Shown: positions 23,461 through 34,605, counted from the first letter of the stretch. The stretch: 64,000 nucleotides of DNA from Knufia peltigerae (GCA_030247855.1 JAPDRN010000088.1:83891-147890); one strand, 5' to 3'. Made by a program: numbers and translations. Notes: generated from the letters alone by a model not told the origin.

Positions 23461-24790
23461 CTATTCTATTTCCATGTCGTCTCCAGCGTTTGGCCTCTCC
23501 ACGGAATGTTTCACGCCTTCCACAAAAGCTTTGACGGCTTCGGCACCGCCCAGGGGCACACCGCCTCTCCTCATGTAGCCACCATGGATGATAGGGATAT
23601 TCAGAGCTTCGCTGATACTGGGCAGACCGCCGTCCCTCAAAGCAATGGTGAGGCTGGCCAAGCTCTGAGAGAATTGAGGTGACCGCAAAACTCGCCGTAG
23701 AATGTCCTTTTTCTGACCTAGACTCAGAGCCTGTTCCGCAGCCTGCACCGACGCATGATCTGTGTTCAAGGCCGATTCATCGTCCGCTTGCTGTGCCAAC
23801 GTCACCAATGCTGGGGGTAGGTACTGCAGTAGTCGGTCAACAGTCTCGCTGTCTGCGGAGTCGATCCACGGGATCGTCGATGTTGGTGTCAGCAAGTCGG
23901 TAAGTGTGGTAAATACGCGATCTTGAGTGGCGGGAGCTGAATATCGGGATCTCCCTACCGACCCAAGGCCACCTGACGTCCGCGTAAAATGCTCAACGAT
24001 GCTCTGCATTTCCCTCTCGGCGGCCCTGCTGGAAGGTCAGATCATTCTGGCATTGAGAGCGGAAACGGTCTCCACCAGCACGTGTGTATTACCTACGCTC
24101 TTCCGCCGTCCGCGCCTCCCTCCCGGGACTCCTCGCCCTCCTCACGAAAGTCGCCACCCGTAGCGTCTGGGCCCGCGCCAGGACCGCTCTGAGACGGCCT
24201 CCGGTTGGCACTGTGATCCGTACCTTCAACGTCTTCCATTGGTTCGTCATCGTCGTCGTCGCCGGGCCCATGCTGGTCACCTGGTAACTCCGCCATCTGT
24301 TGTTGAACGTCGACGTCTTCCCCTTGCAGAAGATTGTCCACAATCTTGCCCAATTTCAGATCCCGGGCACTGAACCATGCAGGATCACCCTGAGGATGTT
24401 GACTGCGTGATTGAAGCCAGAAGAGGTATCTCTGCGAGCTGGAGGAGAACTTGAGGACGTATATTCTGCCATTGGTCACTTGTCTTGAGTTGTCCGGGTT
24501 CTCTGAGCTTGTGGGATGGTAAGGGGTGAATGTGCCATCGGTGGGAAGCATCAAAAGGTCCAGCTCGGGGTTGTCCAAGGCCGCGGTTCTTGGCCGCCAG
24601 CACAAGTGTAGCAGCTCATCTTCGGCGTAGAGATAGAGGTAACCGGGTGTCGGGAGAGGTTTTACCTTGGCGGGCGTCGTGCCAGACTGGACAGAAGTCA
24701 ACGTGTGCCCCTTTCAGATCGGCAAGTCAACAAACTCACCTGAAGCTCACAGAGCCCAGCCTTGAACGTGATGATGGGTTGTATCGACAT
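23461..24790 (-). CDS. RPN13: 26S proteasome ubiquitin receptor Rpn13 (ADRM1 family)
   Basis: Subunit of the proteasome regulatory particle that binds ubiquitin and, through its C-terminal domain, a UCH37-type deubiquitinase. Three exons, complement(24740..24790), complement(24097..24686) and complement(23461..24025), give 401 aa. The 17-residue first exon completes the start of the Pru fold (ITFKAGLCELQ). The Pru domain fills residues about 5-120, with YLYLYAEDELLHLCW, IYVLKF and RYLFWLQS. An acidic, Gly-rich linker follows, then a helical DEUBAD-type domain over about residues 240-375. The second intron ends in CAGCAG, so two acceptors 3 bp apart are possible. Divergent from the eL6 gene. 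Confidence 0.9.
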
Positions 24791-25182
24791 GAGAAGAGGG
24801 CAGTGACACAAGGATTGTCCAAAAGGAAAAGGTGATGGTAGGGAGGGTTGTGATAGTGTCGTTGGACGTCGTGGGGTGGTTCGTTGTGAGAAGTAATTGA
24901 GGTCGTCAAATTGTCATTGCGTAGGGTCGGACAAAGGTACTCGTCTACGCAACTGCACAGGAAGCCTGGCTCTGAGCGGGCCCAAACACCGTGACGGTCA
25001 CGTGGACAATATCTTCGGAAAACCTGCCCCATGCTGGGTGATCGCACCTGCCAAGCCCGTCCACATTTTGGGTGCGCACCATCAATTCGCATGAACACTT
25101 CGCAGGACCGACGACCAACAACATCTCCCGCGACCACCACCTTTTTGTCTCCCTAATATCGCCTAAATCGCCCATCGCCATC
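24791..25182. promoter_or_regulatory. Shared promoter region of Rpn13 and eL6, with a CACGTG site
   Basis: Only 392 bp separate the two outward-facing start codons, so both promoters must lie here. A palindromic CACGTG lies at 24999-25004 inside GTCACGTGG, and is the type of site bound by Cbf1-like bHLH factors, which regulate ribosomal protein genes in some ascomycetes. The plus-side leader just before the eL6 start is pyrimidine-rich, as usual for ribosomal protein genes. No PACE-type proteasome element was seen. Confidence 0.5.
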
Positions 25183-25967
25183 ATGAGCAGCACAGAGGCC
25201 AACCCAGCTGTCCAGAAAGCGGCGAGGTGGTGTAAGTTTCCGGTCCGCTCTGGTGCCCCGAGAGAGATTTACTGACCGTCTCTGCAGATCCGGCCGACGA
25301 TACTCCCCTGCGCAAGAAGGTGTGTTTTTCTCCCGAGCGACGGCGACATTTCTGGTCGTCTAGAAAATATAACTTTGCCCGCGGGTGTGCGGACAGTTGG
25401 CTAACGTGAGGTGATCCAACACAGGCGAGGAAGAGTCAACATCCCACCAAGATCCGTGCTTCGCTCAAGCCTGGCGCGGTCGTGATCGTCTTGGCTGGAA
25501 GATTTCGCGGAAAGCGAGCGGTGGTCCTCGGACACTCCAAGGATGCCGTCATCGTGACCGGCCCCTTCAAGATCAACGGTGTCCCGATCCGCCGAGTCAA
25601 CGCCAGATACGTGATCGGAACCTCGACGACCGTCGACATCTCCAAGCTCGACAAGTCGGTACTGGAAAAGGTCACCAAGCCTGAATACTTTGCCCGGGAA
25701 AAGAAGAGCAAGAAGGAGAAGGGCGAGGATGCCTTTATGAAGCAGGGAGAGAAGCCAGAGGTGGGCCTTTTGTCACTTAAAGACCTGTAGACATCGAGAC
25801 TAACCTATGTGCAGAAGAAGCAGCCTACGTCTGAGCGTGCATCCGACCAAAAGGCCATCGACAAGCCTCTCCTCTCCGCCATCAAGAACGAGGAATTCCT
25901 CGCCAGCTACCTGCGATCAAGCTTCAGCCTGAGACACGGCCAACGACCCCACGAGATGGTCTTCTAA
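25183..25967 (+). CDS. RPL6: 60S ribosomal protein eL6
   Basis: Component of the large cytosolic ribosomal subunit. Four exons (25183..25231, 25288..25319, 25425..25760, 25815..25967) give 189 aa, typical of fungal eL6. The small first two exons encode MSSTEANPAVQKAARW and YPADDTPLRKK. Exon 3 carries the KOW-like core (GAVVIVLAGRFRGKRAVVL) and the INGVPIRRVNARYVI block. The C-terminus LRSSFSLRHGQRPHEMVF closely matches the family. All introns have GT-AG ends and phases that agree. Early, short exons are typical of fungal ribosomal protein genes. Confidence 0.95.
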
Positions 25968-26573
25968 ACCACACCAATCAATCGTCCAGGGCGTGACGTA
26001 AAAAGACGATGCTGATCTGGAGAGAGTCACGGAAGGGGGACGTGGTAGAAAGGCGTTTGTTGTCTGCTTGCACGATGATATTCAAGCACCTGCTTCAAGG
26101 GAAAAAAACAGAAAAATTAAAACCATGTGACAAGCCACTCCATGCGTGACCATGAAGAAAGAATTTCCATGGCCCATGCCGATCTGAGCTGTTGGGTGTG
26201 TAAATGGTCAAGAACCGAGTCTCTGACGGGTTGATTCTGCACACAAAGATGATGCTTCGGGTCCAGTTTCAGAAATCTTCGAGCCTAGACAAAATGATAA
26301 GCGACATGAAATCTGTCTTGCGTTTGCGGTGACAGTGTTGACTCGTGATTATTGAGATTGTTGTGACGGCGAAGTGACCAAGCATCCGTGAAATCAAGGA
26401 AAACCAACGAGGGTATCATCATTCAAACGTGCTCGCTATACGTGATCATTCTTAAAAGAAATCGGCCACGACTCGCGTTGCCAATCCATCGTGATAACTA
26501 TCAGATCCTATACATCAACATCTTTCTCCTCCATATTTCGTTCAAGTCGTTATGGCCTCCTTCCATGCGACAC
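25968..26573. other. Intergenic between convergent genes
   Basis: 3' flanks of eL6 and of the hydroxylase-like gene. Nothing recognised. Confidence 0.5.
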
Positions 26574-27761
26574 TCAACTGTTACTCCGTTTCCTGGTCCT
26601 CCTCCGCGGCCCCAAACTCTTGGCCTCCTCGATCTTCCCGCTGACCTTTCTGCTGGCCTTTCTCTTCGCGCCCTCCACCCGGGCCGGCACGTCATGCTTC
26701 TCGGCCTCCATGGCGACGTCGTCAAGCATGTCCTGCCCTACGGCCGTGCCCATGAACCAATCGACCAGACCCCACGGGCCGTAGTTGCCTTCGCCGTCGC
26801 ACATCAGGTGCGTGTCGGTGCGCCTCGCCATGCCGCCGAGGATGAAGTTGGTCGGCACGGTGCTGTACCCACTGTACGCAAAGGTCTCCTCAAGAGACAC
26901 CATCGACACGTAGATGACGTACGTGATCAGGTGGAAGCGGAACAGCAGCGCGGGGAGGTACGTCGGCAAGAAGGACCGCACCAGGTAGGCGAGTGGGTGG
27001 TCGTAGCTCCCCGACAAGGGAAATGGGGTGGAGATCGAATGATACCATTCATTGTGTGCCCGCGAGAGACTGTTCTTCGACTCGTGCAGCACGTACCGGT
27101 GCAGGACGTACGTGAAGACCTCGCGCAGGAGGTAGCCCTTGGCCAAATCTTTCAAAATGCCAAAGGGCAGAGGCAGCGTCGTCGTCACGCGCAAGGCCGA
27201 GCGGATCAGCAGGACGCGCGTGAAGAGGAGCTCGACGAGAGCCTGGATGCTGACGCCGAGGAGCGTGTTCAGAAGCGACCACCCCAACGCGCGCAGCGTT
27301 CGAATAGTGCCTTGACGGCTCGCGTTCTTGAACGGGAGGGCCGTATCGCCCAGGGCCTTGAAGTTCTCGGCGGCCGAAGGGAGCAAGGCGTCAAAGAGTA
27401 CGAAGAAGGCCGACGGGAGGATGTAGAAGAGCGTCTTGACGGCCAGGGTCGCGACAAGCTCGACGCGCAGAGGCGGGTGCGACAGGACGAGCGTCGACCA
27501 TGTCAGATAGAAGAACAAGAGGTTCAGCGAGGTCGAGTACGAAGAGAATGTCGGGATGAGGAGGAAGCTCAGCATCGGCAGGCCGAGGAGGGCGTCGATC
27601 ATGGTGCGTAGAGTGGTGTAGGTCGCGGAGAACGGGGACGTTGCGTAGTTGTAGACGTTTGTGAAAAAGGACGGCGGCGGAGGGCATGCGAGCGCGGTGG
27701 GAAGATGGGATGACCATGATTGAGGGAGGTAGCAGGCTGGATTGTACGGGTAGGGCGACAT
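26574..27761 (-). CDS. Fatty acid hydroxylase / sterol desaturase superfamily-like membrane protein
   Basis: Single exon, 395 aa, with several hydrophobic segments. The histidine-box region is recognisable: HRYVLH (221-226), HNEWYH (236-241), His255 in a YDHP block, and a final HLMCDGEGNYGPWG block starting at His318. Members of this superfamily are di-iron ER enzymes that hydroxylate or desaturate lipids. The second and third boxes here lack some histidines of the canonical HxxHH pattern, although spacing and the NYG-type ending are kept. It belongs to a divergent fungal branch, so activity and substrate are unknown. The long open frame on the opposite strand (26388-27611) is a compositional shadow. 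Confidence 0.75.
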   Translation of the reverse strand: MSPYPYNPACYLPQSWSSHLPTALACPPPPSFFTNVYNYATSPFSATYTTLRTMIDALLGLPMLSFLLIPTFSSYSTSLNLLFFYLTWSTLVLSHPPLRVELVATLAVKTLFYILPSAFFVLFDALLPSAAENFKALGDTALPFKNASRQGTIRTLRALGWSLLNTLLGVSIQALVELLFTRVLLIRSALRVTTTLPLPFGILKDLAKGYLLREVFTYVLHRYVLHESKNSLSRAHNEWYHSISTPFPLSGSYDHPLAYLVRSFLPTYLPALLFRFHLITYVIYVSMVSLEETFAYSGYSTVPTNFILGGMARRTDTHLMCDGEGNYGPWGLVDWFMGTAVGQDMLDDVAMEAEKHDVPARVEGAKRKASRKVSGKIEEAKSLGPRRRTRKRSNS

Positions 27762-28929
27762 TGTTGCACTGCGGTCATTCAGACGTCACCGCATCAGATG
27801 GAAATGAGTTCGAGCTCGCTTCGCTCGATGAAAAAGGAAGTGAGGTTCAATGCGACACCGCAGGCTGGTCAAAGCCAGGCGAGACCAAAGAGGTTGGGCC
27901 TTTGAATCGTTAGTGTCTTGCGCCTTTGACCACGACGTCATTTTGTATACGAAAACGATTCCAGCCTTCGATGAAAATCTCACCATAGGCTGATCATGTG
28001 ATTTCACACAAGCCACATTGTACGCCACAGACTTTTTGTGCCACCGCCAAATTCTCTTTTACTCTACATACAGAGTACATGGTTGCACATGCTCATCCTT
28101 TTCTTTTGGAACAGAAGTCTCCATGAGCTCAAACCGACCCCCACGCCCGCCATGACATGGCTCGATGGTTCTGGTCCCTGGTCAACATCCAGGGCGACAA
28201 GGTGATCTTCTCGGCCCATATGTCGGCGTGAGAGATATGAAAAACAAGAGGGGAAAAAGTTCCGCCAGTAAGTCCAATTCAACAGACCCTCATCTACCAT
28301 CGCATACCAGTTTATACATTGTCTCGTCCCCCTTCCGTGTTCACATGTTTGTTCCAAAGTGTCAGCTGCTTTCGTGGAAGGATCAACCGCCAGTGTGATA
28401 CATTGGACGCCACTTGACTTGACAGGTAGGCGTCTGTCTCATGCGAAGCCAGCGCCGAAAATTGCCATCAACAGCCGAAGCAACTGCTCAGTTTGGCGGA
28501 ACCAGAAAGTCGATTGTTTTAGCCCTTTTGGCCTTTTACGCTTTGAGCCGTCTCCATGGCCTACACCCCTGTCCGGCCCCTGCCTCATGCGGGGTTTGTA
28601 TGCATCATACAGCGCCCTGCTCGATGTCAGCTCGGGAAGACTATCTGCCTCAACTCGCTCGAGACAAGACCTGCCCTTCACTACCTAGCGAGCGATTATC
28701 CCGCTCAACCAGTACAGCATCAAGTCCGCCCCACCATTTGTTGTGGTTGCTGTCCACCCTTGCGCGCATTCTCCGCACTCAGTGGGTGACAGTCGCCACA
28801 GAGTAGGCCCTCGAAACCTCTTGTGCCCGTACTTGAAATCTAGGAGCTTGTCTCCTCTGAACAGAGGAGATTGCATCGTGTATTGTCTCTCCCTTGCCCG
28901 GAATCTCCCTCCAGATTGTCATCGACATC
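27762..28929. other. Intergenic between divergent genes
   Basis: Upstream regions of the hydroxylase-like gene (minus) and of the alcohol dehydrogenase gene (plus). Short ORFs only; nothing recognised. Confidence 0.5.
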
Positions 28930-30167
28930 ATGTCTCAGGCCGACATTCCCACCAAGCAGACCGCGGCGCTGGTGCCGAAACAAGGTGGACCTGTCGTCTT
29001 TGATGACGACTATCCCGTCCCAAGGCCTCGTATCGACGAAATCCTGGTGAAGGTTCTATACACGGGTGTCTGTCAGAGCGGTAAGCACCAACGTCGAGCC
29101 CCCCAAGTCTGAGCTAGACCCATGACTCCACAGACCTGCACACGAAAGCTGGCACCGCAACGGGGGCCGACGGCCAGCCCATCACGAACATCAAGCTCCC
29201 TCACGTTGGCGGGCACGAAGGAGTGGGACGGGTCGTGGAATTCGGGCCCAACGTGTCCCCGAGGGACGACCTGCAAGTAGGGACCCTGGTGGGCATTCGC
29301 TTCGCATCCCGCGTATGCCACCAATGCGAGTATTGCACTTCAGGTAGAGAGCAGCACTGCACAAACGCGACGAATCACCTCCATCACGAGGACGGCAGCT
29401 TCCAGCAGTACTGCGTCCTTGATACGAACTATTTGACGCTGTTGCCACAAGATGTCGACCCCCGGGTGATCGGGCCCACGCTATGTGCGGGTGTGACCGC
29501 CTACAAGGCAAGTCTCTCTACGCCGGTCAAGTCATGTCCTGACTGAAAGATCCCAGGCTGTCGTGAACGCCCACCTCAAGGAAGGCGAATGGCTGACCGT
29601 CATCGGCGCTGGCGGAGGTCTAGGCCATTTCGCAGGTATGGCGGACGCGTCGTGACAATTTTTTTCCTACTGACGGAACAAACAACAGTTCAGTACGGTC
29701 TTTCCCTGGGTGCAAAGGTGCTCGGGGTCGACGCCGGTGACGACAAGCGACAGTTTGTGGAGAGTCTGGGAGCTCGGTTCCTCGATTTTAGCAAATGCAA
29801 GGACCTCACACACGAAGTTCAGGGAATCACGGGGGGTGGGACGCACGCCACGGTCGTGACGAGCGGCCACCCTCAGGCCTTTGGACGACTGGCCGACATG
29901 ATCAGGGTAGGTGGGTCACTGTGTATGGTAGGAATTCCCCCAGGCGACGTTCATCTAGACATACCCATCGCCACGATCGTCATCAAGGGCTTGCGAATCC
30001 AGGGGAATTTGGTGGGCTCGTTAAAGGAAACTCTTCAAGCGGTTGAATTGGTGCGGGTTGGAAAGGTCAAGCCTCGCGTGCAAGTGCGTCCATTCAGAGA
30101 TTTGCCCGAAGTGTATGACATGCTGGAGAAGGGTGACATACCTGGCCGGATTGTGTTGGAGATGTAG
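28930..30167 (+). CDS. Zinc-dependent NAD alcohol dehydrogenase
   Basis: Medium-chain dehydrogenase oxidising alcohols or reducing aldehydes, probably cytosolic. Four exons (28930..29080, 29134..29507, 29557..29635, 29689..30167) give 360 aa. Catalytic zinc ligands are Cys48 (GVCQSD, rebuilt across intron 1), His78-Glu79 (GGHEG) and a later Cys in GPTLCAG. Structural zinc cysteines are 112, 115, 118 and 126. The Rossmann glycine motif is GAGGGLG, and VLGVDAGDDK supplies the acidic residue that favours NAD. Intron 2 is a GC-AG intron (AAG|GCAAGT ... CCCAG). The overall fold matches fungal Adh1-type enzymes of about 350 aa. Confidence 0.92.
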
Positions 30168-32039
30168 GGTAGATCTCGTCATGACGTCGAGTGGCAGAGG
30201 AAGTAGTTCGTACCATACAAGTGTAGTGTGTCAAGCTGCAGCAGAGCCAGGCTTGATCTGCCCGAATAGTTCGCACACAGTTCGCACACAGTTCGCACAC
30301 AGTTCGCGAGGAGACATGTGAATGGTCAGTGGTGGCCTGCAAAGCCCTCAGCGTCCTCCGTAATTGCCTGCATTCTCCGGGATTGCTTTTAGAACATTTT
30401 GGCTCTCTCACTAGCGCCAGTAAACAAGGTGGCTAGAATTGGACTTCCCTATATGGAGCCAACCTTGTCAGGGTGTCAGGGATCATCCCGGAACTCAACC
30501 AGAACAACTCAGCTTGGCAATGAAAAGCCTTCACAAACATCCGGCTGCGATCTTTTGGTACACCGGCCGTATGCCCCAATCTTGGTCCTGCCAGCTGACG
30601 GCCCTTCTGTGACACATACCTGGGGATGGCACGAAAGGACGAAAGGATGGATCAAACCCCCTCTCCCGGTCTGTGCATCTTTTCGGTGGCGTTCTGGTTC
30701 ACAGATCTCGCTCTTGACCTCTTTTGTCTCTCTGCCTTTGCCATTTCGAGCGTCTTGCATCTGGGTGGCATGCCAGACGCGATCGAGCCGGGGTGGGATT
30801 TAGCGAGCTCTGAAATCTAGATCCGATCCAGGGTTGGCCACCCAAAGAAAATCGTCTGGCCTTACTCCGTAGGTCGAGCCCAAAGAAAAGCCAGGCGGTT
30901 GGACAATACGAGTCCTGTGTCCAGCCCTCTGGTTCAGAGGTCAGGCCTCCTGTGAGGCAAACCATGGTGACGAGTACCGTGAGCACCACCTTCATGCGGC
31001 CACTTTCGCTAGCTCACCATCCCCCATTCGCAGAGAACCTCGTATCTGTCCTTGCGGAGGTATGCAGTATGCAGTCCAGTGGAACAGGGGGCACCAATTC
31101 GGACGTTGGGCTTGCCCGGCTAACCCTGCTTTTGGCCGTGAGCGACAGCCCCTCCCCGTCCGTCACGCTGCGGACATGCAAGCACTTTATTGACAAGTTC
31201 AATAATCAAAGTGCCTGCATTGCATTATCGATAATCATACCGCAAGCCAAGTGGAATCTTGACACAAGGCTGTCCGGTCTCATCTGGGGATAATGGGGCC
31301 TCTGGAGTTGCTGGGCTTCTTTCCCGAAGACAGGCTGGGTTGCCCTGAGGTGCGAACAAATCGAGTCCTTCGTGTACCTGCATCAACAAGCTGTCAAGCC
31401 TAACCGATCAAGTCTTGTGTCTGCTCGTCTCGAGAACCCAGAAACAGGCAGTAGGGCCACCATCCTAATGGATCTCAAGCTTGTGATCGTTCTAGTGCAT
31501 CATTCACTTGATCTGTGCTGCAAAAATCCAGCGCGCGTTGATCCAGAAAACGAAGCACCCCTTGCCGTGGAGATGGAGACTTGCAGCCATTCCTCGTATT
31601 TTCCTGGCACTCGCCTCAGGATTCCAGAGACGCTCTTTGGGACAGGTCTGCTTTTGAAACTCCGGATCCCTGGACATCTCGCTGTAAAAGTGGAACCCTG
31701 TCAATCCGTATTCACGAACCACTTGCTGGAGTGGCTCTGGCACATACCAGACGCCTTGCATTTACCAGGACAACGCGCCCGCCGCAGGTCGGATTCATAG
31801 ATATGGACGGTCGATAGTCGCCTACCTTTCAAGTTTCTCATTCAACGCTCGACCGACCTTCTTTGGCTCGTGATCTTGAACAGAACAAGAGAAAAGAACA
31901 CCGTTCGAAACTGGACCAGCGCCGGCGTCCCAGGCATCCCACATGGCAAACGAACATAGCGAGATGGTTGTTGAAAGTCAGTACCTGCCCTGTTGCTGCG
32001 TCATCACGATTTCGTCCATCTGACTGACCAGATCCAGCA
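30168..32039. other. Intergenic with a small tandem repeat
   Basis: 3' flank of the alcohol dehydrogenase and a long upstream region of the C2H2 factor gene. ORFs up to 142 codons (31372-31800) show no domain. A short tandem repeat is listed separately at 30268-30307. Confidence 0.5.
30268..30307. repeat. 11-bp direct tandem repeat, about 3.6 copies
   Basis: The unit AGTTCGCACAC is repeated exactly three times in a row, followed by a partial AGTTCGC. It lies just after the alcohol dehydrogenase stop, in non-coding DNA. No function is implied. Confidence 0.9.
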
Positions 32040-33395
32040 ATGTCCCCTCTCCATCTCCATTTCAAGACCGAGGAGAGCCCCCTCGACATCCTCCCCGAAC
32101 TCGACGGTACTCCTTTCGGAAGAGAATCGCCGGTGAGCTTCATGACGGACTGCTCGTCCATGTCGTCCAGCTTTCTCTGTGACTCTTCCATGATGGGGCC
32201 TCAGGGTCTCCGCCGCTCCTCGCTCGGATCGTGCAGCAGCATGACCTCGCCGGACATGTTCTTCACCCCGTCCGCGAGGACCGCGAGTCCCGTCACGCCC
32301 ATGACCAGTGACGCCGCGGTGCACATGTCCTGCCCGAAATATATGAAGACGGCGTCGTCGTCCTACTTGGAGAGCTGTCATCCCATGTTCCAGCTTCAGG
32401 ACGCCGGGCAATACCCTGGCGACTGCGTCTGGTTCGACGGGGCGAGCTCCCCTCTGGGCCTGCCGATGATGACGACGACCGGCATGCCGGACATGATCCT
32501 ACCTCCGGTCCACCACACGCTGTACGAGTCGAAACAGCACGTCGGAAGCAAGGTCGTGTCCAATCCGATGTTGACCAAGTCCATCTTCGACGAAGCTCTG
32601 AACCCGGCGGCCGTCGCAACAATGTACGGCGGTGTGAACCCCCACCACCACCACGACCTGCTGCACGCCAACCTGGGTCATCCACCTCCTCCGGAGACCA
32701 TCGAACCCAGTGTGACCTTTCAGAGGATCCTCCCCAGCTCTCCGAGCTACAAAGTCGAGCCATCCACCCCGATGAAGATCAAGGTCTTTCCCACAGCCAT
32801 GTTGAGCAGCAGCCCTCCTCTACCGATCATGTCCCCTCGTATCGTTCCCACACAATCTCACGACGTGGAAGACATGCCGTACGCCGACGTCGAGCAGCTG
32901 TTCCGGTTCACTTCGGGCAAGGGAGGTAACAGTCGGTCGCACCACCAGCACGACCGGCTGCACCGCCGAGGGTACGAGCGCAAGAACGGCGGTGGCGTTC
33001 AGGCGTCGTCGTCGAAACGCAACAAGGTCAAGACCGCCACCTCTGGGGTCAACTGTACCCCCGTCATCGAGGGGAACCCCTTCCCGTGCAGCTACCCGGG
33101 GTGCATCGACAAGGGCACGGGGAGACAAAAGAGGTTCAAACGGCAGGAACACCGCAAACGGCACGAAAAGACCGTCCACGAGAAGCACGAGAACGACATC
33201 TACAAATGTTGGGTCCCCGAGTGCCACAAACCTTTCTCGCGGACCGACAACTTGAAAAGTCATTTGAGAAACACCCATTCCAAAAAGCCCGGCGTCCGGG
33301 GGAACCGGTACGTCGCCACGCTGGACAGGAACAGCGAGTACTACGACCCGGATTGGCAGGGGGGCCTCGACAGAAACGGGTACCCTATCCGGTGA
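32040..33395 (+). CDS. C2H2 zinc-finger transcription factor
   Basis: Single exon, 451 aa. The first 340 residues are Ser/Pro/Met-rich and low in structure, as in fungal activation regions, with a His-rich patch near 200-206. Two C2H2 fingers follow. The first starts at about Cys350 (CSYPGC, then a long 15-residue loop to QEHRKRH). The second starts at about Cys390 and has standard C-x4-C-x12-H-x4-H spacing (CHKPFSRTDNLKSH). A conserved-looking tail, NRYVATLDRNSEYYDPDW, ends the protein. The layout resembles developmental or stress C2H2 regulators, but I cannot assign it to BrlA, Msn2 or another named factor. Target genes unknown. Confidence 0.85.
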   Translation: MSPLHLHFKTEESPLDILPELDGTPFGRESPVSFMTDCSSMSSSFLCDSSMMGPQGLRRSSLGSCSSMTSPDMFFTPSARTASPVTPMTSDAAVHMSCPKYMKTASSSYLESCHPMFQLQDAGQYPGDCVWFDGASSPLGLPMMTTTGMPDMILPPVHHTLYESKQHVGSKVVSNPMLTKSIFDEALNPAAVATMYGGVNPHHHHDLLHANLGHPPPPETIEPSVTFQRILPSSPSYKVEPSTPMKIKVFPTAMLSSSPPLPIMSPRIVPTQSHDVEDMPYADVEQLFRFTSGKGGNSRSHHQHDRLHRRGYERKNGGGVQASSSKRNKVKTATSGVNCTPVIEGNPFPCSYPGCIDKGTGRQKRFKRQEHRKRHEKTVHEKHENDIYKCWVPECHKPFSRTDNLKSHLRNTHSKKPGVRGNRYVATLDRNSEYYDPDWQGGLDRNGYPIR

Positions 33396-34517
33396 GACAA
33401 GCCTTCCAGTCGGAGGTCCAGGTGTTGTTGAAGGGCGAGTAACTTGTAAAACAAATCATCAATCATCAAAAAAGGTCAAAAAGAGTCCAAGTTGGCGTCA
33501 AGGGAATGTCATCTTCTGTCATCGTTTGAGGTATTTTGACGCGCCAGGGATAGGGTCATGTTTGGGATGACATGATACTCTTTCTTCAAAGTGAAAAAGC
33601 AAAGCAAAGCAATACCTAGCTACCTGGATGGGCATTTCGTTGGGTCGGTCCCATGTAATAACAGTCTCGTTTATTGATAGCGCTGTTTCACCGGTCATCG
33701 AGAAAAGAAAGCATACGATTCTGAAGATTTTCATCATAAGAACCAAAAAGACCAAAAGTATGACTTGGCGTGATCGCCCCCTCGAAATGAGGATTGGAAA
33801 ATACACGGTTGACTAAGGCGATACACAGCAGGGTGTGCTTCATTCCTAAGAACTCGTCTGGAATATACAACACGTTTCACAATTGGAGAAGCCTCGTGGT
33901 TGTCGTATACTTACATTGGTTACTCGAGTAATCAAGGAGTCCACATGTTCTCAGTCGGCATCAAAAGAAAATCGTAAGGGAATAGACGTATTGAGTAAAT
34001 GGAAATCCATGGGGCGAACATCAAAGAAAAGACCAAAAAAAGAAAACTCGACGAGGCGAGGCTTTTCCGCGACCGGCTGATCACTCAGTCCGTCGTCATT
34101 TCCAGGCTTTCTTTCGCTGTTGTTGTCCTGATTAGGGACGCTTTCGTTGGAGTTTGTTGTGTCGGCTTGAGCCTCCCGTTGTACACGGGTCGTGGTCAGG
34201 AGGCTGGTGATCGGGTAAATGCACGGCCTATCCGTTGGATTTGCTAAAGACGTGATCCCAATGAGAAGCAAGTGGGTGGACGTCAATTACCCAGAGCCAT
34301 GAGCAGGGCTCTGAAAGACATGATTTCAGACTCTTTGTAGTCAGTGTATCTTTGCGGTACCTGCACCTACGCAGCAATAAGTTTGGCGAAAAATGAGAAT
34401 AATCGGACCATTGAGTCAGCTTGACATCCACTAGAGCAGGGTAGCGTTTTCTGTCGTTTAATATATTTGACACCCCAACTTCTCTCCAAATTCTGGGACC
34501 CAACTCCCTGGATTCAA
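33396..34517. other. Intergenic
   Basis: 3' flank of the C2H2 gene and 5' flank of the tRNA gene. AT-rich in places; no gene recognised. Confidence 0.5.
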
Positions 34518-34605
34518 GGCCGACTGGCCCAATGGCAAGGCGCTTGACTACGATACACAAACGTGTGCAATCAAGAGATTGCAGGTTCGATCCCTGCGTC
34601 GGTCA
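34518..34605 (+). tRNA. tRNA-Arg (anticodon ACG) with a 16-nt intron
   Basis: The 7-bp acceptor stem pairs GGCCGAC with GTCGGTC (one G-U pair), with A as discriminator base. The D arm carries AATGGCAAGG and the anticodon stem is CTTGA/TCAAG. The anticodon ACG lies at 34550-34552. The T arm is GCAGG-TTCGATC-CCTGC. A 16-nt intron at 34554-34569, one base after the anticodon, is in the usual nuclear position. Without it the loop is the normal seven bases (CTACGAA). CCA is not encoded, as expected for a nuclear tRNA. It reads CGU and, after inosine modification, CGC/CGA. Confidence 0.93.

Noticed and set aside
26388..27611. 407-codon plus-strand frame over the hydroxylase-like gene
   Set aside because: Antisense shadow; the minus-strand frame has membrane segments and histidine boxes.
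32040..33395. Identity of the C2H2 factor as BrlA
   Set aside because: The finger spacing and the C-terminal RYVATLD block do not match what I know of BrlA closely enough.
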